This document shows, piece by piece, positions 18,146 through 26,517 of a stretch of 64,000 nucleotides of DNA. The DNA lies in NCBI GenBank assembly GCA_965207705.1, contig OZ242292.1, positions 1,984,001 to 2,048,000 of the forward strand. The letters are read 5' to 3'. The stretch's first letter is position 1. Every line of letters begins with the position of its first letter. The position numbers and the translations under genes are program-made. This DNA is from JAAOII01 sp965207705. Lineage in GTDB: Bacteria; Pseudomonadota; Gammaproteobacteria; CBDBNL01; JAAOII01. The notes under the pieces were generated by a model, which saw only the letters and a list, made by a program, of their open reading frames with translations, did no database searches and was not told where the DNA came from.

Positions 18146-18781
18146 TAGCCTCAGATACATATTGGACTCTGAGTTAGGAGTTATAAGTTCAGAAAATAAG
18201 GATGGGCAGGATGGGAATAAGCCTGCAAGTGACAGTAAATTATCCAATGCCTCTACTTCAGCGGTCAAAGCAGTTGGTGTTTGTCAGAAGAGTGGTCTGC
18301 ATTACATTGAGGTTAAATAATAATGAGAATTAAATATGGAGGCTATAAATTGCGCGGCTATTATAAAATGGCTGATTTAGCACTGAAATATTTGAACATG
18401 ACTAAACCAGCCAAAACTAAGCTAGACATACTTACCTTCTTCAATAAGCATGTCTTGTCAGCGACAAAAGATGCTTACAGCATAAGCCGCAGTTCCTTGT
18501 ATCGCTGGAAACTATTATACCGTAATTATGGAATTAATGGTCTTGAAGAAAAAAGAACATGTCCTCACAACACAAGAAAACGCCACTGGGATTACCGGAT
18601 AGTTGAAGAGTTTGTAAATTACAATACCCAAGACCTCATAAACCCTAAAATATTTAACCGCAAACTATCCGATTGGCTCTACTGGTATAACTGCGAAAGA
18701 GACCATCATTCTTTAGGATACAATACACCTATGGAATTCATGAAAAAAGATTTTGAGTCCCAAGTGATATGGGGCCATACA
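18146..18781 (+). mobile_element. 636-bp direct repeat, copy 2
   Basis: Same length and orientation as 10828-11463, with a handful of substitutions. It again contains the Ser/Asn-rich protein tail (ending at 18320) and the deleted transposase. It is joined to a GT2 fragment on the left and to the upstream region of an intact GT2 module on the right. Confidence 0.75.
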
Positions 18782-18802
18782 ACTTTTTTACTTATTAAAT
18801 AA
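18323..18802 (+). pseudogene. Internally deleted IS481/IS3-like transposase, copy 2
   Basis: 159 residues, almost the same as the copy at 11005: helix-turn-helix SISRSSLYRWKLLYRNYG, missing DDE centre, C-terminal FNRKLSDWLYWYNCERDHHS. The last residues (TTFLLIK) derive from the new right flank. That both copies have the same internal deletion shows that the deletion came before the duplication. Confidence 0.65.
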
Positions 18803-18808
18803 TTGAGT

Positions 18809-18814
18809 TATAAT
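18809..18814 (+). promoter_or_regulatory. -10 box, 6 nt before leader ATG
   Basis: TATAAT, then ATTCAA, then ATG at 18821. A weak TTTACT lies 16 nt upstream as a possible -35. Confidence 0.45.
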
Positions 18815-18820
18815 ATTCAA

Positions 18821-18904
18821 ATGGAACAAATTAGAATGGGTATGGTAGATAATGCGCAACCGTACAATTTAAAAAATATTACTAGATGTCTTTCATGCCT
18901 TTAG
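18821..18904 (+). CDS. Short leader ORF overlapping GT2 start
   Basis: A 27-residue frame beginning MEQIRMGMVDN. It runs 19 nt into the GT2 gene that starts at 18886, in another frame. The MEQIR start is shared with the broken leader at 17179 and nearly with those at 1735, 4055 and 21086 (MKQIR). Confidence 0.42.
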   Translation: MEQIRMGMVDNAQPYNLKNITRCLSCL

Positions 18905-19866
18905 TATCAGTGGTGATGCCAACCCATAATCGTGCTGATTTTGTAGGGCGGGCTATAGATTCAATCCTAAATCAAACATATAATGATTTTGAGTTCATAA
19001 TAGTTGATGATGGCAGCACTGATAGTACATCTGAAATTTTACAGAAATACGCTGCAAAAGATAAACGGATTATTTTGCTGAGACAGAATAATCTGGGTAC
19101 TGCTGCAGCACGAAATACTGGAGTGGATAAAGCAACAGGAAAATACATAGCTTTTATGGATGATGATGATATATCATTACCTAATAGATTAGAAAAACAA
19201 GTTTCTTTTTTGGAGAAATATCCTGATTATAGTGCATGCATCTGTAATACGAAACTAGTTGATCTGAACAGAAAACCTATTGATAGTGACCCAAATCCAT
19301 TTAAAGAATGGAATTATTTTTTATTAGAGAGTGCTCCCTATAAAAATACGCAATCCTTAGAGTACATATTAGGACCTATGGCTTGTCTAACCAAGAAAAG
19401 TTTCATTGCTTCTAATGGATATAGATTAGCGGAGCATCTTATAACTGTAGATTTAGATTTCACTCTTAGATTTTTACAAAAATACAAAGGTGCTTTTATA
19501 GGAGGAGAGTATTTGTATCTTTATACGGAAGCAAGTAAAAATTTAGCAACTAAAAATCATGTGGAATTTTTAAAAAGACATATTGCTTGTTATATAAGTG
19601 CATGGTTTCGTAATGCTAACATGCCTGATCCTGTTGAAGAGAATTTAGAATTAGATGAAATTATTTCATTAATTACTGAACTTCCTGAGTCAGATCGTTA
19701 TGTGATATATGAAAGCTTGGACAATATGCTACCGTATATAATGAAAATAAAAAACATATCAAAAAGAAAAGCAAAAAAATATATATCTATGATTACTCGT
19801 GTAAAAAAAGCTGCGCATTCTGTGGGATACTTTTGGTTAAAATTTAAGTATCCTGGATTATTGTAA
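18886..19866 (+). CDS. GT2 family glycosyltransferase, type A
   Basis: 326 residues, complete: VSVVMPTHNRAD, IVDDGSTDST, FMDDDDISLPNRLEKQ, and ITVDLDFTLRF, where the usual Glu-Asp pair (EDLDF) is VDLDF. If the Glu is the catalytic base, activity could be changed. It forms a tandem with the next gene at 19995 and shares its NTK/CLTKKSF and C-terminal NANMPDPVEENLELDE features, so the two are recent duplicates. It is five residues shorter than the 331-residue copies because of a gap near the TEASKNLATK segment. Confidence 0.88.
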   Translation: MSFMPLVSVVMPTHNRADFVGRAIDSILNQTYNDFEFIIVDDGSTDSTSEILQKYAAKDKRIILLRQNNLGTAAARNTGVDKATGKYIAFMDDDDISLPNRLEKQVSFLEKYPDYSACICNTKLVDLNRKPIDSDPNPFKEWNYFLLESAPYKNTQSLEYILGPMACLTKKSFIASNGYRLAEHLITVDLDFTLRFLQKYKGAFIGGEYLYLYTEASKNLATKNHVEFLKRHIACYISAWFRNANMPDPVEENLELDEIISLITELPESDRYVIYESLDNMLPYIMKIKNISKRKAKKYISMITRVKKAAHSVGYFWLKFKYPGLL

Positions 19867-19907
19867 TCTTATAAACAGATTATATTTTGAAAGATAGATA
19901 ATTAAAT

Positions 19908-19913
19908 TATAAT
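19908..19913 (+). promoter_or_regulatory. -10 box, 6 nt before leader ATG
   Basis: TATAAT, then ATTCCA, then ATG at 19920, as before the neighbouring copy. Confidence 0.45.
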
Positions 19914-19919
19914 ATTCCA

Positions 19920-19970
19920 ATGAAAAAATTAGAGTGGGTCGTAACTTCCGATGTGCGGTCATGTAGTTAA
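19920..19970 (+). CDS. Short leader ORF before GT2
   Basis: A 16-residue frame beginning MKKLEWVV. Unlike most other leaders it stops 24 nt before the GT2 start and has lost most of the shared pattern, so it may be decayed. Confidence 0.3.
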   Translation: MKKLEWVVTSDVRSCS

Positions 19971-19994
19971 AAAAAGTATTACCATGTATATTCT

Positions 19995-20978
19995 ATGCCT
20001 TTAGTGTCAGTAGTAATGCCGTCCTATAATCGCTCAAATTTTATAGGGAGTGCTATAGATTCAATTCTCAATCAAACATATAATAATTTTGAGTTCATAA
20101 TAGTTGATGATGGTAGTACTGATAGTACATCTAAAGTTTTACAAAAATATGCTGCCAAAGATAAACGGATTATTTTGTTGAGACAGAATAATCAGGGGGC
20201 TGCTGCGGCACGAAATAATGGAGTGGATAAAGCCCAAGGAAAATATATAGCTTTTATGGATGATGATGATATATCATTACCTAATAGATTAGAAAAACAA
20301 GTTACTTTTTTAGAGAAATATCCTGATTATAGTGCTTGTATATGTGAGGTAAAATTGATTGATCTGAATGGAAAACCTATTGATAATCGCCCAAATATAT
20401 TTTGCGAATGGGAGTATTATTCATTAGAACGGGAACCCTATAAGAATAAACAGTCTGTCGGATGTGGATTAGGGGCTATGACTTGTCTAACTAAGAAAAG
20501 TTTTATTGATTGTAATGGATATAGATTAGCGGAACATCTTATTATTGAAGATTTAGATCTTACTCTCAGGTTTCTACGGAAATACAAAGGCGCTTGTATA
20601 GGAGGAGAGTATTTGTATCTTTATACAGATCCGATAAAGAATTTTGGTAATAATAAATCTACTAAAAATTGTGAGGATCTTTTAAAAAGATTTATTGCTT
20701 GTTATATAAGCGCATGGTTTTGCAACGCTAATATGCCTGATCCTGTTGAAGAGAATTTAGAATTAGATGAAATTATTTCATTAATTACTGAACTTCCTGA
20801 GTCAGATCGTTATGTGATATATGAAAGTATTAACTACATGCTACCGAATATAATGAAAGCAAAAAATATATCAGAAAAAAAAGCAAAAATATATATATCT
20901 ATGGTTACTCGTGTAAAACAAGCGGCACATCCAGTGGGATACTTCTGGTTAAGATTTAAGAACTCTGGATTATTTTAA
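19995..20978 (+). CDS. GT2 family glycosyltransferase, type A
   Basis: 327 residues: VSVVMPSYNRSN, IVDDGSTDST, FMDDDDISLPNRLEKQ and LIIEDLDLTLRF, so all core motifs are present. Close paralogue of the gene at 18886. The two differ most in the region between residues 115 and 150, as do the other pairs. The ATG at 19995 is chosen because it aligns with the MPLVSVVM start of paralogues; no Shine-Dalgarno sequence is visible. Confidence 0.88.
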   Translation: MPLVSVVMPSYNRSNFIGSAIDSILNQTYNNFEFIIVDDGSTDSTSKVLQKYAAKDKRIILLRQNNQGAAAARNNGVDKAQGKYIAFMDDDDISLPNRLEKQVTFLEKYPDYSACICEVKLIDLNGKPIDNRPNIFCEWEYYSLEREPYKNKQSVGCGLGAMTCLTKKSFIDCNGYRLAEHLIIEDLDLTLRFLRKYKGACIGGEYLYLYTDPIKNFGNNKSTKNCEDLLKRFIACYISAWFCNANMPDPVEENLELDEIISLITELPESDRYVIYESINYMLPNIMKAKNISEKKAKIYISMVTRVKQAAHPVGYFWLRFKNSGLF

Positions 20979-21050
20979 TCTTATTTCCGAGGATGCCCCC
21001 CATCCATTGATTAGTGAACTATTTAACTGATGAAATTTAAATAATAGAAG

Positions 21051-21079
21051 TTATATTATTTAACCTATTGTATTACAAT
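21051..21079 (+). promoter_or_regulatory. Predicted promoter of a leader/GT2 pseudogene module
   Basis: TTATAT and TACAAT are 17 nt apart, and the -10 box is 6 nt before the leader ATG. The region is nearly the same as at 1700-1728. Confidence 0.45.
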
Positions 21080-21085
21080 TCTTAA

Positions 21086-21196
21086 ATGAAACAAATTAGA
21101 GAGGACATATCATCCAAAATAATTTGTGGTTGTAAGATTAAAAAATATATAGATGTCTTTAATGCCTTTAGTATCAGTAGTGATGTCTACCTATAA
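21086..21196 (+). CDS. Short leader ORF running into a GT2 pseudogene
   Basis: A 36-residue frame beginning MKQIREDI. Relative to the 1735 copy it lacks the stop before the GT2 start and reads 44 nt into the GT2 remnant. Listed because it keeps the shared start and spacing. Confidence 0.3.
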   Translation: MKQIREDISSKIICGCKIKKYIDVFNAFSISSDVYL

Positions 21197-21461
21197 TTGA
21201 GCTGATGTTGTAGGACGTGCTATAGATTCAATTATTAGACAAACATAGAATAATCTTGAGTTAGTCATAGTTGATGATGGTTGTACTGATAACACCTCTA
21301 ATATTTTAGAAAAATACATGACCAAAGACAAATGAATTATTTTATTAAAACAAAATAATCAGGGACTTGCCGCAGCTCACAATAGCGGAGCGGGTAAAGT
21401 ATAAGGAAAGTTTATAGCATTTATGGACGATGATGATATATCATTGTCCATCTCTGCTTAA
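21153..21461 (+). pseudogene. N-terminal type-A GT2 remnant
   Basis: The frame starts MSLMPLVSVVMSTYN and then has stops after YN, after RQT, after KDK and after GKV, but the homologous reading continues to FMDDDDISLS and ISA, then TAA at 21459. It ends at the joint with the exporter 3' flank seen also at 13518 and 18011. Confidence 0.8.
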
Positions 21462-21515
21462 GGGTTGCAAAAACCAGGTTATTATAATAAAAGGTGAATT
21501 TAATTTGTGCACCAA

Positions 21516-23366
21516 TCATTTTCTAAACTGATAAGAACAAAGGTCTGCATATCTTGCCTTGTTAGCTAGAAGTTCCTGGTGGGTGCCTTCTTCGGCAATT
21601 TTTCCGTGACTCAATAGAATAATTCTATCCATTTGTGTTATGGTGGAGAGGCGGTGAGCAATAGCCAGAACTGTCCGTCCTTCCATCATAGTATCAATAT
21701 TCTTTCTAATTTTATACTCGGCTTCCACATCTAAAGCTGAAGTTGCCTCGTCTAATATTAGTATCTTTGTGTTCTTTAGAAGAGCCCTTGCTAAGGATAT
21801 TCTCTGTTGTTGCCCGCCAGAAAGTCGCACTCCTTTATCACCTAACTTTGTGTTCAATCCCTTAGGCATTTCTTCAATAAAGTCCCACGCATGCGCGCTG
21901 GTCAGAACTTCCTTAATTCTGTCATCATCAACTGCTTCATCTAATCCGTACAGCAAATTATAACGTAGAGTATGGTTAAACAGAAATATACCTTGGCTCA
22001 CATAACCTATATTTGCTCTTAGCGAGGATAATTTAATATCACTAGTTTTAATTCCATCAAGACAGACGCTGCCTTGTTGCGCGGTATAGAGGCGTAATAT
22101 CAAGTTTATGATGGTGCTCTTGCCAGAACCTGAGACACCTACCAGTGCTGTTTTCTTACCAGCTTCAATAGTTAGGTTAAGCCCGCTAAGTACTGGTTTT
22201 TCCTCTTCATAAGCGAAGTGCACATCGCGCAATTCTATCTTGCCTTTCACCTCATCTTTTTTAAGCACAATAGTTCCTTTATCTTCCTCATAAGATATAG
22301 ATAAGTGGTCTAAGTAATCAATGGCGGCAATTTCTCCCGCCTGTAGGGCGGCTTGGACGCCAGTTAGTGAGCGAATGGGCCTTGCAACAAAAATAACGGC
22401 GGTTAGGTAAGCAAGAAATTCTCCAGTCGTAGCAAAGGAGTGTCCGCTGGAGTTCAGGCCTATCCATACAATAAAACCAAAGGGGAGTGACAATAAAATT
22501 TGTAGTAGTGGCATGGTAATGGAACCTACTAAAGCTGCTTTCATAGATTCTTTTTTGCGGAAAGAGCTAAAAGAACGATATCTTTCAGTTTCATATTTTT
22601 CTGCAGCTAAAACACGTACTAAAGGCAAAGATGAGAAAACATCCGCTACGGTTTTAGACATAAGTTCTGACCCTTTTTGTAATCGCTTGCTCAGTACTTT
22701 CAGGCGGCGGCGCGCAATCTCTGCAAGTATCATTGCAAAAGGCATGACGGCTAATATTATTAAGGTTAAATACCAATTCAAGTAAAATAGATACACTAAT
22801 AATACTATTAATGTAAGACCTTGTTGTAAGATGCTAACTAACCCACCTCTAATGGCTTCAGAAATGGCTCCAACATTGTAAGACATCTTAGACATAAGTA
22901 CTCCTACCGAACTCTGTGAATAAAAAGCTAATGGCAAACGGATAATATGACGATACATTCTATTAGTCAGGCGATGTCCAACTATATTGGACAGATAAGC
23001 GGAAACCATGCCGCTAAAACTACTGATTAGAGCTCTGATTATCGTTAACCCTATAACTGCAAGAGGGGCATATATTTTCCAATTAGAATCTGGGTTTGTG
23101 AAAGCATCATCTATGTTTTCTATCACCATGGCAAACCCCATATTGGTAATAGCAGTTATCCCTGAAGTTATAAAAAGAACTATAAATAAAAGGAGCTCTT
23201 TTTTAACATAAGAGGCAATGGTTATTAAGCCATGATATGGGAATTTGCGCTGAGGCAACTTGTCCCTATTACTAAATTGTGCCCATTCTTTATCGTCTAG
23301 TTTTCTATCCAGGGTAGAGCGGAATGATTTCCACTCTTTGGCATGGTCGTCTATTCTATGCGCCAT
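21516..23366 (-). CDS. MsbA-like ABC exporter, inverted copy
   Basis: 616 residues with the same domain layout as the gene at 11612: membrane domain to ~345, Walker A GVSGSGKST, signature LSGGQQQRISLARAL, Walker B ILILDEATSALD. The protein differs from its twin at many places in the first ~120 residues but is almost the same from about 150 to 400. Its 5' flank borders unique core DNA, so it may be the parent copy. A homodimeric lipid or glycolipid flippase role is inferred from family membership. It is divergent from tas, with 172 bp between the starts. Confidence 0.88.
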   Translation of the reverse strand: MAHRIDDHAKEWKSFRSTLDRKLDDKEWAQFSNRDKLPQRKFPYHGLITIASYVKKELLLFIVLFITSGITAITNMGFAMVIENIDDAFTNPDSNWKIYAPLAVIGLTIIRALISSFSGMVSAYLSNIVGHRLTNRMYRHIIRLPLAFYSQSSVGVLMSKMSYNVGAISEAIRGGLVSILQQGLTLIVLLVYLFYLNWYLTLIILAVMPFAMILAEIARRRLKVLSKRLQKGSELMSKTVADVFSSLPLVRVLAAEKYETERYRSFSSFRKKESMKAALVGSITMPLLQILLSLPFGFIVWIGLNSSGHSFATTGEFLAYLTAVIFVARPIRSLTGVQAALQAGEIAAIDYLDHLSISYEEDKGTIVLKKDEVKGKIELRDVHFAYEEEKPVLSGLNLTIEAGKKTALVGVSGSGKSTIINLILRLYTAQQGSVCLDGIKTSDIKLSSLRANIGYVSQGIFLFNHTLRYNLLYGLDEAVDDDRIKEVLTSAHAWDFIEEMPKGLNTKLGDKGVRLSGGQQQRISLARALLKNTKILILDEATSALDVEAEYKIRKNIDTMMEGRTVLAIAHRLSTITQMDRIILLSHGKIAEEGTHQELLANKARYADLCSYQFRK

Positions 23367-23538
23367 ATATTTTGTGCCAAGTATTTATTTGGGTGTTTGT
23401 AACCTTGTAGTGAGTTGCTTTTAGTGGCAACAAATAAGTTTGTAACATAATGATTAATTATACACGCTAATAATGATATACTAAGGTGAGTAAATTAAAT
23501 CTAGATAATATATATACAGACACACACGTTGAATACAG

Positions 23539-24603
23539 ATGAAATACAGAAACTTAGGAAATACGAATCTTCAAGTAAGTGAGATATGCCTTGGCACCAT
23601 GACTTGGGGCGAACAAAACACCAAAGAAGAAGCATTTACCCAGATGGATTATGCTTTTGAAGAGGGAGTAAATTTTCTTGATACTGCGGAGATTTACCCG
23701 GTTCCAATTAATGCGAAGAAGTGGGGCACGACTGACAGATACGTTGGTGAGTGGATGCAACAAAGGGGAAATCGCGCTAAGGTTATTTTAGCTAGCAAGG
23801 TTGCTGGCCGTAGTGGGATGGGTTTTTTGCGCGCTGATGCGCAACAACTTGAAAATAAAAAGGAAAGTAGATTATCGCGTGAACAAATACTTTATTCTTG
23901 TGATGAATCATTGAAGCGATTACAAACGGACTATATTGATATCTTTCAATTGCATTGGCCAGAACGTAGCAGTAATTTTTTTGGCAAGCTTAACTATGAA
24001 CATGTTGAAGACGATAGTGGAGTATCTTTAGAGGAGAGTTTATCTGCAATGGATGAGTTGGTGAAAAGCGGCAAGGTGCGTTATGTAGGGCTTTCCAATG
24101 AAACAGCATGGGGTGCTATGAAGTATATGGAAATAGCAAAATCAAAAGAATTAGCTAGACCTGTGAGCATCCAGAATCCTTATAATTTATTATGCTTGCA
24201 TTATGAAGTTGGCTTAGCTGAGGTTTCTATGCGTGAAGAATGCGGCTTACTTGCCTACTCGCCATTGGCGTTTGGAGCTCTGTCTGGTAAGTACTTAGAT
24301 GGAAAACGTCCCACAGGAGCACGTATAACTCTTTGGAGTAAAGAGTTTCCTCGCTATTTCACTGCAGCAGGAATAAAAGCTACTGAGGAATATGTAAATC
24401 TTGCCGGTGCCAATGATATTGACCCTTCACAGATGGCTATTGCTTATTTGTTAACCAAACCTTTTGTAACTTCTATTATCATCGGAGCTACAACTATGGA
24501 GCAGCTGAAAATCAACGTAGCATCGATTGACTTGGAATTATCTTCAGATGTATTAGAGGATATAGAAAAACTAATAGTTAAGTATTCCAACCCATGCCCT
24601 TAA
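23539..24603 (+). CDS. tas: Tas-like aldo/keto reductase
   Basis: 354 residues; the whole length resembles E. coli Tas (346). The catalytic set is visible: Asp48 and Tyr53 in FLDTAEIYPVP, Lys87 in ILASKVAG, and His in FQLHWPERSSNFFGKL. The NADPH-binding C-terminal part has IIIGATTMEQL. Tas was found as a suppressor of tyrosine auxotrophy in prephenate dehydrogenase mutants; its natural substrate is not settled. It starts a run of plus-strand genes and is divergent from the exporter. Confidence 0.85.
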   Translation: MKYRNLGNTNLQVSEICLGTMTWGEQNTKEEAFTQMDYAFEEGVNFLDTAEIYPVPINAKKWGTTDRYVGEWMQQRGNRAKVILASKVAGRSGMGFLRADAQQLENKKESRLSREQILYSCDESLKRLQTDYIDIFQLHWPERSSNFFGKLNYEHVEDDSGVSLEESLSAMDELVKSGKVRYVGLSNETAWGAMKYMEIAKSKELARPVSIQNPYNLLCLHYEVGLAEVSMREECGLLAYSPLAFGALSGKYLDGKRPTGARITLWSKEFPRYFTAAGIKATEEYVNLAGANDIDPSQMAIAYLLTKPFVTSIIIGATTMEQLKINVASIDLELSSDVLEDIEKLIVKYSNPCP

Positions 24604-24658
24604 TAATTGTTGGATAAACCCTTGTTGAATAATAGGTTGAATAAAAAATTAGAACACT

Positions 24659-25318
24659 ATGCTAACTAAGAATATATCAATCAATGATGAAATGCGTATT
24701 TATTTATTGCGTTATGGGGGAATTGATACTAAAGAACTTGCAGAATTGCGTGAATTGGCTGCGCAGCACCCATTACAGGAGATGCAAACCACTGCCGAAC
24801 AAGGGCAGTTGATGTTTTTTCTTGCTAGTCATATTCGTGCTAAAAAGGCGCTAGAACTAGGGGTATTTTTGGGTTATGGTACTCTGGCAATTGCCCTTGC
24901 CTTGCCTGATAATGGCAAGGTAATTGCTTGCGATATAAGCGATGATAATGTAAACAAAGCATTGCCCTATTGGAAGAAAGCTGGGGTTATGCATAAGATT
25001 GATGTGCGTATCGGCACGGCTTTGACAACGCTTAACGCTTTACAAGAAGATGGTGTAACAGATATTGATTTTGTATTCATTGATGCAGATAAATCAAACT
25101 ATATGTCCTATTATGATACTATTATCCCTATGCTTAGCCCCGGTGGTTTGATGGTGCTTGATAATACTTTATGGCATGGCGAGGTGGCTGATGATAGCAT
25201 AGATAACCCTCAAGTAGAGAACTTTAGAAAGTTGAATGAGTATATCGCCCAAGACGAGCGAGTTAATATTTGCTTGTTGCCTTTGGCAGACGGGATGACC
25301 CTGGTAAGCAAAAAATAA
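24659..25318 (+). CDS. SAM-dependent O-methyltransferase (class I, CCoAOMT-like)
   Basis: 219 residues. AKKALELGVFLGYGTLAIALA is the SAM motif I, VIACDISDD motif II-like, and DIDFVFIDADKSNYMSYYD the metal- and substrate-binding stretch; LSPGGLMVLDNTLWHG follows. This is the caffeoyl-CoA/catechol type, which methylates small hydroxylated molecules with Mg2+ help. The bacterial substrate is unknown. It lies between tas and argD with short gaps and may be co-transcribed. Confidence 0.85.
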   Translation: MLTKNISINDEMRIYLLRYGGIDTKELAELRELAAQHPLQEMQTTAEQGQLMFFLASHIRAKKALELGVFLGYGTLAIALALPDNGKVIACDISDDNVNKALPYWKKAGVMHKIDVRIGTALTTLNALQEDGVTDIDFVFIDADKSNYMSYYDTIIPMLSPGGLMVLDNTLWHGEVADDSIDNPQVENFRKLNEYIAQDERVNICLLPLADGMTLVSKK

Positions 25319-25338
25319 TAAGAATCAAATGAAAATTA

Positions 25339-26514
25339 ATGGATAATAATTCATTTTTCATTCCTAATTATGGTGATAGGGGTATTTGTTTCACGCACGG
25401 GCAGGGCGTGTATTTACAAGATACTCAAGGGCGAGCCTATTTGGACTTTGGTAGTGGAGTTGCAGTTAATAGCTTAGGATATAGTCATCCTATTTTAGTG
25501 GATACATTAAAAGAGCAAGCAGATAAGCTATGGCACTCAAGTAATCTTTGGCATAATGAAGCGGCAATTCTATTGGCAGCAGAGTTAACTAAGAGGGCGG
25601 GCTTTGACAAGATTTTTTTATGTAATTCGGGTTTGGAAGCCAATGAGGCAGCATTGAAATTGGCGCGTAAATATGGTAATAAGGAGAATCTTAATAAGAA
25701 TAAAATTGTATGCTTTAGCAATGCTTTCCACGGCAGGTCATTATTCACTGTTGCTGTCAGCGGCAAAACAGCACATAGAGAGCCCTTTAAGCCACTTCCT
25801 GAAGGGATTATTCGCTGTCCTTTTAATGACTGTGCGGAATTGGAAGCGACTATGGATGACAGTGTTTGCGCTATCATACTGGAACCAATTCAAGGCGAGG
25901 GGGGAGTCATTCCAGCGACAAAAGATTTTTTGCGCAAAGCACGAGAATTGTGTGATAAGCATAAGGCGCTTTTGATATTTGATGAAATTCAGTGCGGTAT
26001 GGGAAGAACAGGACAACTTTTTGCCTTCATGGATTATGCTGTTGTTCCTGATCTTATGACTTGTGCCAAGGGACTGGGAGGCGGTTTTCCAGTAGGCGCT
26101 TTGCTGGCAAAAAAGGGATGTGCGGATTACTTAACGAGTGGTTCCCACGGTAATACCTTTGGTGGCAATGCTTTGGCTGCCGCAGTTGCTCATCAAGTAC
26201 TAATGTTAATAGATAAACCAGAACTACTAAAATCTGTACGAGAGCATGGCGAATATATTTGCCAGTCATTAAAGCTAATAAATGAAAAGTATAATTGTTT
26301 TAGTAGTATAAGAGGGAAGGGTCTACTATGGGGATGTTCACTTAATAGTGGCTATTCAGCTAACGATGTCAAAGCTCGTTGCCTTGAGAAGGGTCTATTG
26401 GTATTATTAGCTGGAGATGGCGATATTTTACGTTTAGCCCCTCCTTTAATAATTGATAAAAAGTCCTTGCGTGCCGGCATTCTTATGTTGCAGGAGGTAT
26501 TCGCTCAGTTTTAG
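25339..26514 (+). CDS. argD: Acetylornithine aminotransferase
   Basis: 391 residues, class III PLP aminotransferase of the ArgD type. It makes N-acetylornithine from N-acetylglutamate semialdehyde (and can act as succinyldiaminopimelate aminotransferase). Seen: CNSGLEANEAALKLARKYG, NAFHGRSLFTVAVSG, PIQGEGGVIPA, IFDEIQCGMGRTG and the PLP lysine in CAKGLGGGFPVGA near residue 243. With argA (41617) and argH (56694) in this window, arginine synthesis seems to be kept. Confidence 0.88.
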   Translation: MDNNSFFIPNYGDRGICFTHGQGVYLQDTQGRAYLDFGSGVAVNSLGYSHPILVDTLKEQADKLWHSSNLWHNEAAILLAAELTKRAGFDKIFLCNSGLEANEAALKLARKYGNKENLNKNKIVCFSNAFHGRSLFTVAVSGKTAHREPFKPLPEGIIRCPFNDCAELEATMDDSVCAIILEPIQGEGGVIPATKDFLRKARELCDKHKALLIFDEIQCGMGRTGQLFAFMDYAVVPDLMTCAKGLGGGFPVGALLAKKGCADYLTSGSHGNTFGGNALAAAVAHQVLMLIDKPELLKSVREHGEYICQSLKLINEKYNCFSSIRGKGLLWGCSLNSGYSANDVKARCLEKGLLVLLAGDGDILRLAPPLIIDKKSLRAGILMLQEVFAQF

Positions 26515-26517
26515 TGT

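Larger units (their letters stand above)
21153..23483 (-). repeat. ~2.35-kb inverted repeat, right arm (ABC exporter unit)
   Basis: Inverse copy of 11470-13823: GT2 5' remnant, exporter 3' flank, exporter gene and 5' flank up to GATATACTA at 23475-23483. Beyond that point the sequence is unique and leads to tas. Confidence 0.8.

Noticed and set aside
25485..26269. Several overlapping frames inside argD on both strands
   Set aside because: argD is complete with all motifs; the others are shadow frames.
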